Below are positions 17,973 through 25,978 of a DNA stretch of 64,000 bases, in pieces. The notes beneath the pieces are model-generated. The model was not told where the DNA came from. It saw nothing but the letters and a program-made list of their open reading frames with translations, and searched no databases. The translations under genes were made by a program, and so were the position numbers. Source of the stretch: Lentimonas sp002292345 (GTDB lineage Bacteria > Verrucomicrobiota > Verrucomicrobiia > Opitutales > Coraliomargaritaceae); assembly GCA_964187655.1 (NCBI GenBank), contig CAXLMP010000103.1:17639-81638 (forward strand). The letters run 5' to 3'. The stretch's first letter is position 1. The number at the start of each line of letters is the position of its first letter.

Positions 17973-19067
17973 TTATTCCGCGCCGATTGTTTTCCAAAGT
18001 GCTTCAATCAGTGCGCCATCGACTCCGTCGGTGGTCACGGCTTGTCCGAGAGCTTGCATGCTGACAAGGCGCAGCTTTCCGCCACGGTTCTTTTTGTCGC
18101 GCTGCATTGCGGCCATTAGGTCGGAGATCGGCAGTGGTGACTTGAGCGCAGTCGGGAGGCCGTAGCGCTCGATCAGTGTCTTCGCACGAGCGATATCGCT
18201 GGCATCAATTTGGCCGATTTCGGCTGAAAGATGGGTGGCTAGGTTGAGGCCGATGCCGACCGCTTCACCGTGTAAATACTGACCATAGCCAGCCACATTC
18301 TCGATTGCGTGAGCAAAGGTGTGCCCAAGATTAAGTAGCGCACGACCACCGGACGCAGCGGTCTCTTTTTCATCGTCGGCGACGATCTCTGCTTTGATTG
18401 CGCAGCAACGACGAACGATGGCAGCGAGTTCAGGAGAGCTAGCGCTGAGTGTGTTGACTTGCTCCAACTCCTTGAAGAAATTGGAGTCGTAGAGCATGCC
18501 GTACTTGATGACCTCTGCCATTCCTGCTGTGAATTCGCGGCACGGTAAGGTTTCCAACAGGCGGGTTTCGATATACACGGCTTTGGGCTGCCAAAATGCG
18601 CCAACAAGGTTTTTACCTTCTGGGAGGTTGATCCCGGTCTTGCCGCCGACTGAGCTATCGACCATCGAGAGCAGGGTGGTAGGGATTTGGTAAAAATCGA
18701 TGCCACGCAGGTAGCTGGCTGCCACGTAGCCAGAAAGGTCGCCGATCACACCGCCGCCGAATGCGAATAAGGCGCAGTCGCGGTTGGCGGCTTGCCCCGC
18801 GAGGAAGCTGAGGGCTTGGCTGAAAAATTCGACTGACTTAGTCGTTTCACCGGACGGTAGGCTGAGTATTTCGGCATTTTCGAAACCCGCCTGTTCGAGG
18901 ACGTGAGATTGAGCGGCAAGTACCTTTGCATCGCTCAGCACTCGGACGCTACGACCAGCCGCGCGAAGGGCCGCGACGTCGTTTTTCAATGCATTCAGAC
19001 TGTCGCTGAAATGAATTGGATAAGCGCGTTCGGTGAGTTCGACGGTGAGTGTTGCGATGGTGCTCAT
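17973..19067 (-). CDS. aroB: 3-Dehydroquinate synthase
   Basis: Converts DAHP to 3-dehydroquinate in the shikimate pathway using NAD and a divalent metal. The NAD-binding and active-site segment FGGGVIGDLSGYVAASYLRGIDFYQIPTTLLS is at ~105-136, followed by DSSVGGKTGINLPEGKNLVG. Metal ligands are Glu in MAEVIKYG, and His in LNLGHTFAHAIE and YLHGEAVGIG. I prefer the start at 19067 (MSTIATLTVEL) over the ATG 13 codons upstream, because the extra residues are low complexity. About 90 bases separate it from ftsY. Confidence 0.95.
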   Translation of the reverse strand: MSTIATLTVELTERAYPIHFSDSLNALKNDVAALRAAGRSVRVLSDAKVLAAQSHVLEQAGFENAEILSLPSGETTKSVEFFSQALSFLAGQAANRDCALFAFGGGVIGDLSGYVAASYLRGIDFYQIPTTLLSMVDSSVGGKTGINLPEGKNLVGAFWQPKAVYIETRLLETLPCREFTAGMAEVIKYGMLYDSNFFKELEQVNTLSASSPELAAIVRRCCAIKAEIVADDEKETAASGGRALLNLGHTFAHAIENVAGYGQYLHGEAVGIGLNLATHLSAEIGQIDASDIARAKTLIERYGLPTALKSPLPISDLMAAMQRDKKNRGGKLRLVSMQALGQAVTTDGVDGALIEALWKTIGAE

Positions 19068-19155
19068 GTTAGTCGTGGTGGTGGGTTCGAGCTTGCTGGA
19101 TCTCAAGAAGGGCTAAATGCTAAAATATTAGGTGCGGTCTTTGCAAGCAAAGCCC

Positions 19156-20082
19156 CTACGCATCATCAGTAATTCCGAAAATGGCGTTGGCGTAGTTTTT
19201 CGCCGAGAAGGGCTGTAGGTCGTCGGGTTGTTCGCCGAGGCCGACGAAGTAAATTGGCAGCTTCAATTCACGGTAGATGCCGACGAGTGCTCCACCGCGG
19301 CTGCTACCGTCGAGCTTAGTGACGATCAGCCCTGTGAGAGGGAAGGTTTCGTTAAAGACGCGCGCTTGCTCAATCGAGTTGGAGCCAAGACTACCGTCGA
19401 CGACCAACCAACTGTGGTGTGGCGCTGCGGGGTCTTGTTTCTGGATGACGCGTTTTAATTTTTCGAGCTCCTTCATTAGGTTGCTCTTGGTATGCAAGCG
19501 ACCTGCGGTGTCGAGAATCACGATGTCGCGGCCTCGGCTTTTGGCGGCTTCATACGCATCAAAGGCGACGGCGGCAGAGTCGGCGCCGTGATGGCTGGCG
19601 ACGATGTCGACCTTCAGCTGATCGGCCCAGTGTTTGATCTGTTCGTTGGCTGCGGCACGGAAAGTGTCGCACGCGCCAATTAGCAAGCTGTAGCCTTCAT
19701 TTTGGTACAAGTGCCCGAGCTTGGCGGTAGTGGTCGTCTTCCCAGAGCCGTTGACGCCGATGAGGCAAATGACTTCGGGCTTGTGCTGGCCGACGTTGAC
19801 AGTGCCTTCGGAGCCTTCGAGTACTCGAGTGAGTACGGTGGCGCCGATCTTGGCCGCGTCTTCGCCACGGATTTCCTTGTCGGCTTTGTATGCGGCTTGG
19901 ATCTCGTCGATGATTTCCTCTACAGTTTCAACGCCGAAATCCGCGGTGTAGAGGGCTTCTTCGAGTTGATCGAGCGCGTCTGGATCTAGCTTGGCGCCGG
20001 AGAAGACGTCATCAAAAGCCTTGTGGAAAGTAGGGGTCTGGCGCTTGAGCCCCTCTTTGAATTTTTTAAAGAGACTACGCAT
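19156..20082 (-). CDS. ftsY: Signal recognition particle receptor FtsY
   Basis: The membrane-docking GTPase for SRP-ribosome complexes. The 308 residues comprise the N and G domains: P-loop GVNGSGKTTTTAKLG at ~108-122, DTFRAAANEQ, DTAGRLHTKSNLMKEL (G3) and TKLDGSSRGGALVGI (G4 and following loop). The acidic A domain of enterobacterial FtsY is absent, as in many bacteria; the N-terminal helix MRSLFKKFKEGLKRQ is amphipathic and basic, and may serve membrane binding. It follows nusB by 11 bases. Confidence 0.96.
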   Translation of the reverse strand: MRSLFKKFKEGLKRQTPTFHKAFDDVFSGAKLDPDALDQLEEALYTADFGVETVEEIIDEIQAAYKADKEIRGEDAAKIGATVLTRVLEGSEGTVNVGQHKPEVICLIGVNGSGKTTTTAKLGHLYQNEGYSLLIGACDTFRAAANEQIKHWADQLKVDIVASHHGADSAAVAFDAYEAAKSRGRDIVILDTAGRLHTKSNLMKELEKLKRVIQKQDPAAPHHSWLVVDGSLGSNSIEQARVFNETFPLTGLIVTKLDGSSRGGALVGIYRELKLPIYFVGLGEQPDDLQPFSAKNYANAIFGITDDA

Positions 20083-20093
20083 CGGTCGATTCC

Positions 20094-20552
20094 TTAGTCC
20101 GCTGCTTTACGCAGTGGTCGTGTGATTTTGTCTTTCATTTTATCCAAGATCCCGTTGATGAAGCGTTTGGAGTCCGGATTTGAAAAGACCTTACTGAGAT
20201 CGATCGCTTCATTGATGCTGACGATCGGGGGGATGTCGGTGCGATAGAGCAATTCGTAAATGGCGAGGCGCAGGATGGCGAGATCGACCTTGGCGATTCG
20301 ATCAAATGTCCAGTTATTGGCGTGTTCGTTGATGTGGCCATCGATAACTTCGACATTTTCAATGGTTCCGAGCGCGAGCTCTTCGGCAAAAGCGTAATAG
20401 GCGCGATCTTCTTCCTGATTTTCGAAGAACTGGCAGACGTCGTCCGCAAGGACTTTCGGCTTGTTCGACTCCCATTGGTAGAGGAACTGCACGGTGCACA
20501 TGCGGTTTTCACGGCGTTGTGAGCGGCGGGTTACTGGTTGGTTGTCTTCCAT
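20094..20552 (-). CDS. nusB: Transcription antitermination factor NusB
   Basis: An RNA-binding all-helical protein that joins NusE(S10) at boxA in rRNA operons. The 152 residues include the N-terminal arginine-rich helix RRSQRRENRMCTVQFLYQWE and the C-terminal signature DLAILRLAIYELLYRTDIPPIVSINEAIDLSKVFSNPDSKRFINGILDK. The start lies inside ribH with an overlap of 22 bases, a usual ribH-nusB arrangement that suggests translational coupling. Confidence 0.95.
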   Translation of the reverse strand: MEDNQPVTRRSQRRENRMCTVQFLYQWESNKPKVLADDVCQFFENQEEDRAYYAFAEELALGTIENVEVIDGHINEHANNWTFDRIAKVDLAILRLAIYELLYRTDIPPIVSINEAIDLSKVFSNPDSKRFINGILDKMKDKITRPLRKAAD

Positions 20553-21007
20553 TTTTGTGTAAATTGAGCCATTTCGAGGGCTGCTTGGGCAAATTCTTTA
20601 CCACGATTGATGGTTTCTCCGGCGCGAGCCTCTGCTTGTGCGCGATCTTTGACGACTAGAATGCCGTTAATGACAGGTACTTTTTGAGCAATACTGACGT
20701 TGAGTAAGGCAGTGGCAGTACTGTCACCGATGATCTCGTGGTGATTGGTGTCACCAGCGATGACGACACCGATCACGATGATGGCGTCGAATTGAGAGTG
20801 GTTGGCTACGGCTGAAGCTGCGTAGGGAAGCTCGGCGGCTCCAGGGACACGCTCGATCAGAGGGGCCTCTGCACCTGCAGCGGTAATTGTGGCACTGGCA
20901 TGCTGAACGAGTGAGTCGACCAACGCTTCATTATAGCGCGAGGCAATGATAGCAAAGCGCAGGCCGCTGCCGTCAATTTGTTGGATACTTGGAATGTCGA
21001 GACTCAT
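20531..21007 (-). CDS. ribH: 6,7-Dimethyl-8-ribityllumazine synthase
   Basis: The penultimate step of riboflavin synthesis. Family motifs are RFAIIASRYNEALVDSLVQ near the N-terminus, RVPGAAELPYAASAVA (~55-70), VIGVVIAGDTNHHEIIGDS (with the catalytic His) and FGILVVKD-like NGILVVKDRAQAEARAG. Length 158 is normal. It heads the minus-strand series ribH-nusB-ftsY-aroB-cupin; other rib genes are not in the window. Confidence 0.95.
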   Translation of the reverse strand: MSLDIPSIQQIDGSGLRFAIIASRYNEALVDSLVQHASATITAAGAEAPLIERVPGAAELPYAASAVANHSQFDAIIVIGVVIAGDTNHHEIIGDSTATALLNVSIAQKVPVINGILVVKDRAQAEARAGETINRGKEFAQAALEMAQFTQKWKTTNQ

Positions 21008-21029
21008 TAAGAGAGATGACTAAGAACGG

Positions 21030-21062
21030 CGAACCTTGAACATTCAACTTCGAACTTCGCAT
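21030..21062. repeat. Dispersed intergenic repeat of GAACATTCAACTTCGAAC type
   Basis: The ribH-tgt spacer holds GAACCTTGAACATTCAACTTC-type sequence made of short alternating GAAC/TTCAA units. A similar segment, on the opposite strand, lies in the sufB-sufD spacer at about 27282-27305 (14 of 18 bases match by eye). It may be a small dispersed repeat family of this genome. Confidence 0.35.
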
Positions 21063-21147
21063 ACCTCTCGTCTGGAGTTGTACGATCTTTAAAAAATCAA
21101 CAATTCGATGTTGGACGTCCATCCTGCGATGTTTTTAGTTCCTCCCT

Positions 21148-22263
21148 ATGTTCACATTGCTAAAAGAATCCGGATCGGCCCGTCGTGGTGTCCTTAAAAC
21201 CCGTCATGGGGATATTCAGACTCCGATTTTCATGCCGGTTGGCACTCAGGCGACTGTGAAAGGGATGACGCCAGCCCAGATTGAAGAGGTCGGATCACAG
21301 ATTATTTTGGGCAATACTTATCACTTAAATATACGTCCTGGCTCTGATCTGGTAAAAGAAATGGGTGGGCTGCATAAATTTATGAACTGGAAGGGCCCGA
21401 TTTTAACTGATAGCGGTGGCTTCCAAGTATTCAGTCTCTCCAAACTTCGCAAGATCACCGAAGAGGGCATCGAGTTTCGTTCGCACCTCGATGGGCGTAA
21501 GTTGTTTCTCGGACCGAAGAATTGCTTCGAAATTCAGAAGGATCTGGATACGGATATCGCGATGGTGCTCGACGAGTGCCCGCCGTATCCATGCGAGCGG
21601 GAGGAGTGCGAAGCGGCTGTCGCTCGCACGATTCGCTGGGCGGGTGAGTTTCTAGACCATGCGACAAACGATGGCTTTTTGGAATCTGGGCACCATGTGT
21701 TCGGGATTATTCAGGGCTCTATTTATGATGACTTGCGCCAGCACTGTGGTCGTGAATTGGCAAAGATGAATTTTCCTGGTTATGCGATTGGCGGAGTCAG
21801 TGTCGGTGAGCCAGAAGAAGAGATGATTCGTCAAGTGGCGGCGACTGCTCCGGTGATGCCGAAGGAAAAGCCGCGCTATGTAATGGGTGTGGGCACGCCT
21901 CCGCAGTTATTGAAGATGGTCGGTCTGGGCATGGATATGTTCGACTGTGTGATGCCGACACGGCTCGCGCGTCATGCCTCTGTGTTTACCCCAGACGGTG
22001 TGCTGAACCTCAAGAATGAGAAGTTTAAGCACGATCCGAAGCCAATTATGGAAGCGGATAATTACACCTGTAAGAACTTTAGCCGTTCATACTTGCGCCA
22101 TCTGGTGATGGCAAAGGAGCTACTGGCACACACTTTGTTGTCGATTCACAACACGCATTTTTTCTTGGATCTGATGGCGCAGGCTCGTGCTCACATTGAG
22201 GCAGATGATTATGCGGAGTGGAGCGCTGCATGGATCGCAAGCTACAATGCGGGTGATCAGTAG
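21148..22263 (+). CDS. tgt: tRNA-guanine transglycosylase with incomplete zinc site
   Basis: Exchanges G34 for preQ1 in GUN-anticodon tRNAs on the way to queuosine. The catalytic residues are present: Asp88 in LTDSGGFQVFSL, Asp266 in MFDCVMPTRLAR, and substrate residues DECPP (~142-146) and GGVSVGE. The zinc site is not: where bacterial enzymes have C-x-C-x2-C, this one has Ala303, Asn305 and Cys308 (EADNYTCKN), with His334 kept in SIHN. The codons GCG, AAT and TGT were checked in the sequence. Length 371 is normal. It is monocistronic. Confidence 0.93.
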   Translation: MFTLLKESGSARRGVLKTRHGDIQTPIFMPVGTQATVKGMTPAQIEEVGSQIILGNTYHLNIRPGSDLVKEMGGLHKFMNWKGPILTDSGGFQVFSLSKLRKITEEGIEFRSHLDGRKLFLGPKNCFEIQKDLDTDIAMVLDECPPYPCEREECEAAVARTIRWAGEFLDHATNDGFLESGHHVFGIIQGSIYDDLRQHCGRELAKMNFPGYAIGGVSVGEPEEEMIRQVAATAPVMPKEKPRYVMGVGTPPQLLKMVGLGMDMFDCVMPTRLARHASVFTPDGVLNLKNEKFKHDPKPIMEADNYTCKNFSRSYLRHLVMAKELLAHTLLSIHNTHFFLDLMAQARAHIEADDYAEWSAAWIASYNAGDQ

Positions 22264-22272
22264 GCTAAAAAA

Positions 22273-22336
22273 TAGAAGCGGCATCCTGCCGCTTGCACAG
22301 TGGATGAGGAAAGCGGCTGGAAGCACGCTTCTACTG
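22273..22336. repeat. Palindromic intergenic repeat after tgt
   Basis: A nested inverted repeat: an outer pair TAGAAGCG ... CGCTTCTA, and inside it a tight hairpin AGCGGCA-TCC-TGCCGCT at 22276-22292. The segment lies between tgt and the convergent recO gene (whose stop is at 22331). It could serve as a bidirectional terminator, but it lacks a T run, and the sectored palindrome resembles REP-type elements. Confidence 0.5.
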
Positions 22337-22963
22337 TAAACTGCTTGGCAACATTAAGTCAGTTTCGCGACGGAGCCAGTGGCAGAGGTTACGGCTGATC
22401 TGTGCACACGCTTCCAGTTGTTCGGCGGCGGCTGTGTCGGGCGTGGGTGGGTAAATCAATTGCTTGGCCGGCTCGCGTAAAGTAGCTGGAAGTTGAGGCC
22501 ACCACGCTTCGCGCACCGGATAGCCTTCGTCTTTAAGTAAGATGTAGATCGCTTTTAGAAAAACAATAGCTGGAAGTGCACGCTCGGCGAAGGCGTCTAG
22601 GGTACGTTCGGTAATATGGTAGAGCGCTGCGGAATCGCCCATATACGGGCCATTTTGAGCAATGAGCGCACAGAAATCCGAGGCGTGTTGAAGTTTGCGA
22701 TATGATTGGCCGATAGCGCTATGGCGGTGCACGAGTTGGTAGTCTTTAACAAAACGAGCCGTGCCTTGCTTTGAGGTGTCCAGTTGTATGTCGGCGGTAT
22801 CGAATAGATCCGGATCGGTACTCTGCGCGCGGTTCTTCGAGAGTCGCTTCAGGCAAAGAAAGGTGCCGCTTTCAGCGGTGAGAATGTCGATTTTATGAAA
22901 GGACTCGCCACTGGCAGCGATGCGCAGCACCAGTGCGCGTTCGGTCACGGCCGGTGCGCTCAT
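22331..22963 (-). CDS. recO: DNA repair protein RecO (probable)
   Basis: RecO loads RecA in the RecFOR pathway. The N-terminal ~80 residues read as the RecO OB fold (ERALVLRIAASGESFHKIDILTAESG), followed by an all-helical region with the spacing of RecO (SDFCALIAQNGPYMGDSAALYHITERTLDAF). The protein is 210 residues, slightly short for the family, and no zinc-finger cysteines are present. It overlaps the downstream end of the DUF502 gene by four bases (ATGA on the minus strand), so the two form one unit. Confidence 0.68.
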   Translation of the reverse strand: MSAPAVTERALVLRIAASGESFHKIDILTAESGTFLCLKRLSKNRAQSTDPDLFDTADIQLDTSKQGTARFVKDYQLVHRHSAIGQSYRKLQHASDFCALIAQNGPYMGDSAALYHITERTLDAFAERALPAIVFLKAIYILLKDEGYPVREAWWPQLPATLREPAKQLIYPPTPDTAAAEQLEACAQISRNLCHWLRRETDLMLPSSLQ

Positions 22964-23631
22964 GCGGTGGCGCTGGCTTCTGCCGGATTGTTAATGAGTA
23001 CGGCTTCGCCGCTCGCGCTGTTCGGCACTACTGCACCGCCGGAGATGATGAGCTTCATGCCATCGGTGATTTCCATGTCCAAGCGTGTGATGTCTTCTTC
23101 GGGTAGCATCAGCAAGAAACCACTGGTAGGATTGGGCGTGGTGGGCACGAAAACGTTGACGATATGTTCGCCGGTGACGTCTTGCGTCTCGCCTTTTGCG
23201 GTGCTGGTGAGGAAACCGAGCACGTAGCAACGTTTGCGCGGATATTCGATGAGGACGACTTCTTGAAAGACAGCCTTCTTTTGTTGGCTGAAGGTTTGGA
23301 CGATTTGTTTGACGGAGCGATAGACCGTGCTGATGAAGGGCAATCGATCCAGCAGAAGTTCCATGCTATTGAGAAGGATGCGGCCGATAAAGATGCGCGA
23401 ACCGTAGCCGAGTAAAGTAATGAGCAACAGCACGACCAGCACGGAAATGAACTCAAGGCCGACCTGCACAATAGGCATCGATTTGAGCTCGGGATCGAGA
23501 AACCAAAAGAAGTATTTACTGGCGGGTGTGCCGATTTTATCGAGCAGGAAGCGGATGGCAATTATCGTCACGCCGAGTGGCAGAATGACGACGATGCCTG
23601 TGATGAATGCATTTCGTAGAGAGCGTAACAT
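22960..23631 (-). CDS. DUF502 family inner-membrane protein
   Basis: A 223-residue protein with the chosen start at 23631 (MLRSLRNAFITGIVVILPLGVTIIAIRFL), the typical DUF502 beginning; the longer frame adds 62 residues without family resemblance. Two membrane helices are seen (~9-30 and ~55-80). The family motifs SMELLLDRLPFISTVYRSVKQIVQTF and EVVLIEYPRKRCYVLGFLT, and VFVPTTPNPTSGFLLMLPEEDI, are all present. The function of the family is unknown. It is immediately upstream of recO and overlaps it by four bases. Confidence 0.88.
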   Translation of the reverse strand: MLRSLRNAFITGIVVILPLGVTIIAIRFLLDKIGTPASKYFFWFLDPELKSMPIVQVGLEFISVLVVLLLITLLGYGSRIFIGRILLNSMELLLDRLPFISTVYRSVKQIVQTFSQQKKAVFQEVVLIEYPRKRCYVLGFLTSTAKGETQDVTGEHIVNVFVPTTPNPTSGFLLMLPEEDITRLDMEITDGMKLIISGGAVVPNSASGEAVLINNPAEASATA

Positions 23632-23749
23632 ATTGAAAATAGACCTGTCAGTGAATTGAAAGCGAAAATTCTGAGAGTGGCGAGCCTTCATGCTCACAGG
23701 CTTAGTGGTTTCGCTTGCTATGCTTGAATTACCCTTCCTATTAGGGGCG

Positions 23750-24328
23750 ATGAAGAACCTGCACCACGAGTATGACGGTTTGATTTTCGATCTAGACGGT
23801 ACTTTGGCTGACACCATGCCGACGCATTTTGCCGCATGGTCTCAGTCGATGGCGGAACATGGATTAGTGCTATCTGAGGAGCGTTTCTACGCGCTCGGCG
23901 GTGTGCCTGCCTCAGAGATTATTGAGCTGCTCGCTAAAGAGCAGGGCAAGGTCGTTGATGTAATCTCGATCGCAGAGGTGAAAGAAACGTTGTTCATGGA
24001 GCTGTTGGGCGCGGTGCAACCAGTGATCCCGGTGCAGGCAATTGCCGAGGCTCATTTCGAGCATCTGCCGATGGCGATTGCTACCGGCAGCCCCAAATGG
24101 GTGGCGGAGCGGATACTCAAGTCGCTGGGGATCCGTGAATGGTTCGGCGCGGTGGTCGGTTCGGAGTGTGTGAGTAATTCAAAGCCAGCGCCCGATGCCT
24201 ACTTGCGTGCGGCTCAGTTAATCGGCATCGATCCGCAGCGCTGTCATGCCTTTGAAGATACCGCACTAGGTATTCAAGCCGCGCAAAATGCAGGCATGGT
24301 GGTAGTGAACATTCATACGCTGCTATAA
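23750..24328 (+). CDS. HAD superfamily phosphatase, beta-phosphoglucomutase-like
   Basis: A 192-residue HAD hydrolase with the start at 23750 (MKNLHHEYDGLIFDLDGTLADTM); the in-frame ATG 20 codons earlier overlaps the leader region and adds a hydrophobic, unrelated stretch. Motif I is DLDGTLADT, motif II is TGSPK, motif III Lys is in SNSKPAPDAY, and motif IV is FEDTALGIQAAQNAGM. The alpha-helical cap follows motif I, as in sugar-phosphate phosphatases of the YqaB type. The substrate cannot be told from sequence. Confidence 0.86.
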   Translation: MKNLHHEYDGLIFDLDGTLADTMPTHFAAWSQSMAEHGLVLSEERFYALGGVPASEIIELLAKEQGKVVDVISIAEVKETLFMELLGAVQPVIPVQAIAEAHFEHLPMAIATGSPKWVAERILKSLGIREWFGAVVGSECVSNSKPAPDAYLRAAQLIGIDPQRCHAFEDTALGIQAAQNAGMVVVNIHTLL

Positions 24329-24395
24329 TAACGCTGGAACTGATTGAGACGAAATCGAAAAGGCTCTTTTTGTCAGTGACGTGCGAGCGCTTACT

Positions 24396-25055
24396 CTAGC
24401 GGCGGCGAATCATCGCAAGGGCAAGTGCGCAGCAACCAAAGAGTAGTGCGTATGTACTGGGTTCGGGTACGACGGTGAAGCCGATTCTTTCAAGATCATA
24501 CGCCCCAGACACATGTTTCATGATAAACGCTTCACCTTGGGCTAAAGATATACTTGCAGTTATATTACTTGGAGCCGTGAAGTCTGCTATATTTTCGACG
24601 ACTGTATCATTTAGAAAAGTGCCGAGACTGTTAGCCTCGATCAACAACTCGACGCTTTCCGTCCCAGTGATTGCATTGAAATCTAAGAATGTGATTTCGA
24701 TGTCCTCACTGAAAGTAAATGAAATGAACTCATTGCTGTTGTTAATGCCACTACCGCCTTCACCTAAACCAGTCGTGGTGACATTTAAAAATCCAGTACC
24801 GCTTGTTGCAGCCGTGACAGTTAGCGTTCCGAATGTTGGTATGCTCTGTATTTCAAATTGAGTGCTGTTGTAGTTTTCGAAACGATCACTTAAAAATGCA
24901 TTTGTTGAACCTGTCCCTGATCCCAGCAAAAATAAGTTTCCGCCAGATGTAGGAATTTGCGCACTATTAAAATTAAGAATTACTGTTTGAGCGAATGTAA
25001 GGTTGGCTAATGTGATTAGTATTTTGGCACATAAAAGGGTTTTATTGATTCTCAT
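24396..25055 (-). CDS. PEP-CTERM sorting domain protein
   Basis: An exported protein of about 219 residues. It has a signal peptide (MRINKTLLCAKILITLANLTFAQ), a low-complexity beta-rich body high in Thr, Ser, Asn and Gly, and a C-terminal PEP-CTERM tripartite signal: VPEPSTYALLFGCCALALAMIRRR, i.e. PEP motif, hydrophobic helix, basic tail. Such proteins are processed by exosortase and exported to the cell surface or matrix. No exosortase gene is in the window, but its presence in the genome is implied. The start at 25055 is preferred to 25085. Confidence 0.88.
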   Translation of the reverse strand: MRINKTLLCAKILITLANLTFAQTVILNFNSAQIPTSGGNLFLLGSGTGSTNAFLSDRFENYNSTQFEIQSIPTFGTLTVTAATSGTGFLNVTTTGLGEGGSGINNSNEFISFTFSEDIEITFLDFNAITGTESVELLIEANSLGTFLNDTVVENIADFTAPSNITASISLAQGEAFIMKHVSGAYDLERIGFTVVPEPSTYALLFGCCALALAMIRRR

Positions 25056-25272
25056 AGTAACAAATATATAGATTGGAAATAACAATGTTAAACAACGTCA
25101 ATATTTGTCAATTTTAAATTAATTTATTAGAGTTTCATTAGACAATTATTTATCTTTCACTCTCCGTCCGAATGTAGTGTTGGCCGAGTCATCGGCCTCG
25201 GCGCTAGGGAAGTTCTTTTATTGAAGCCACTTTAATTGAGGTTTCATGCCAGAAGTGTATTCTCTAGAGACA

Positions 25273-25299
25273 CAAAAACGGGTCGCTTGCGCGACCCGT
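25273..25299 (-). terminator. Rho-independent terminator of the suf operon
   Basis: The 9-base stem ACGGGTCGC with loop TTGC and partner GCGACCCGT (25278-25299) is followed, on the minus strand, by a run of five T. It lies about 30 bases beyond the sufT stop, in the right place to end the minus-strand suf transcript. Confidence 0.85.
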
Positions 25300-25327
25300 A
25301 AGGTGAAGAGAGTGTCTTTTCGAAAAG

Positions 25328-25876
<549 letters not shown>

Positions 25877-25909
25877 GGAATGAGTGATGGTGAGAGTGAA
25901 AGTGCTCCA

Positions 25910-25973
25910 TTCTTAATCTTAATTCATTCTGCTACGAGCGAGGATTAAGAGTAGGAATAAGATTAAGATCAGG
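25910..25973. repeat. Inverted repeat of CTTAATCTTA type between sufD and sufT
   Basis: The spacer holds TTCTTAATCTTAATTCATTC on one side and, after about 15 bases, AGGATTAAGAGTAGGAATAA then GATTAAGATC on the other. The two halves are imperfect reverse complements. Within each half the unit GATTAAGA recurs. It may form a processing or stability hairpin within the suf mRNA, or be a member of a dispersed repeat family. Confidence 0.5.
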
Positions 25974-25978
25974 ACTTT

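Noticed and set aside
23690..23749. N-terminal extension of the HAD phosphatase
   Set aside because: The added hydrophobic residues have no family counterpart and are not followed by a cleavage site; the ATG at 23750 gives the normal HAD N-terminus.
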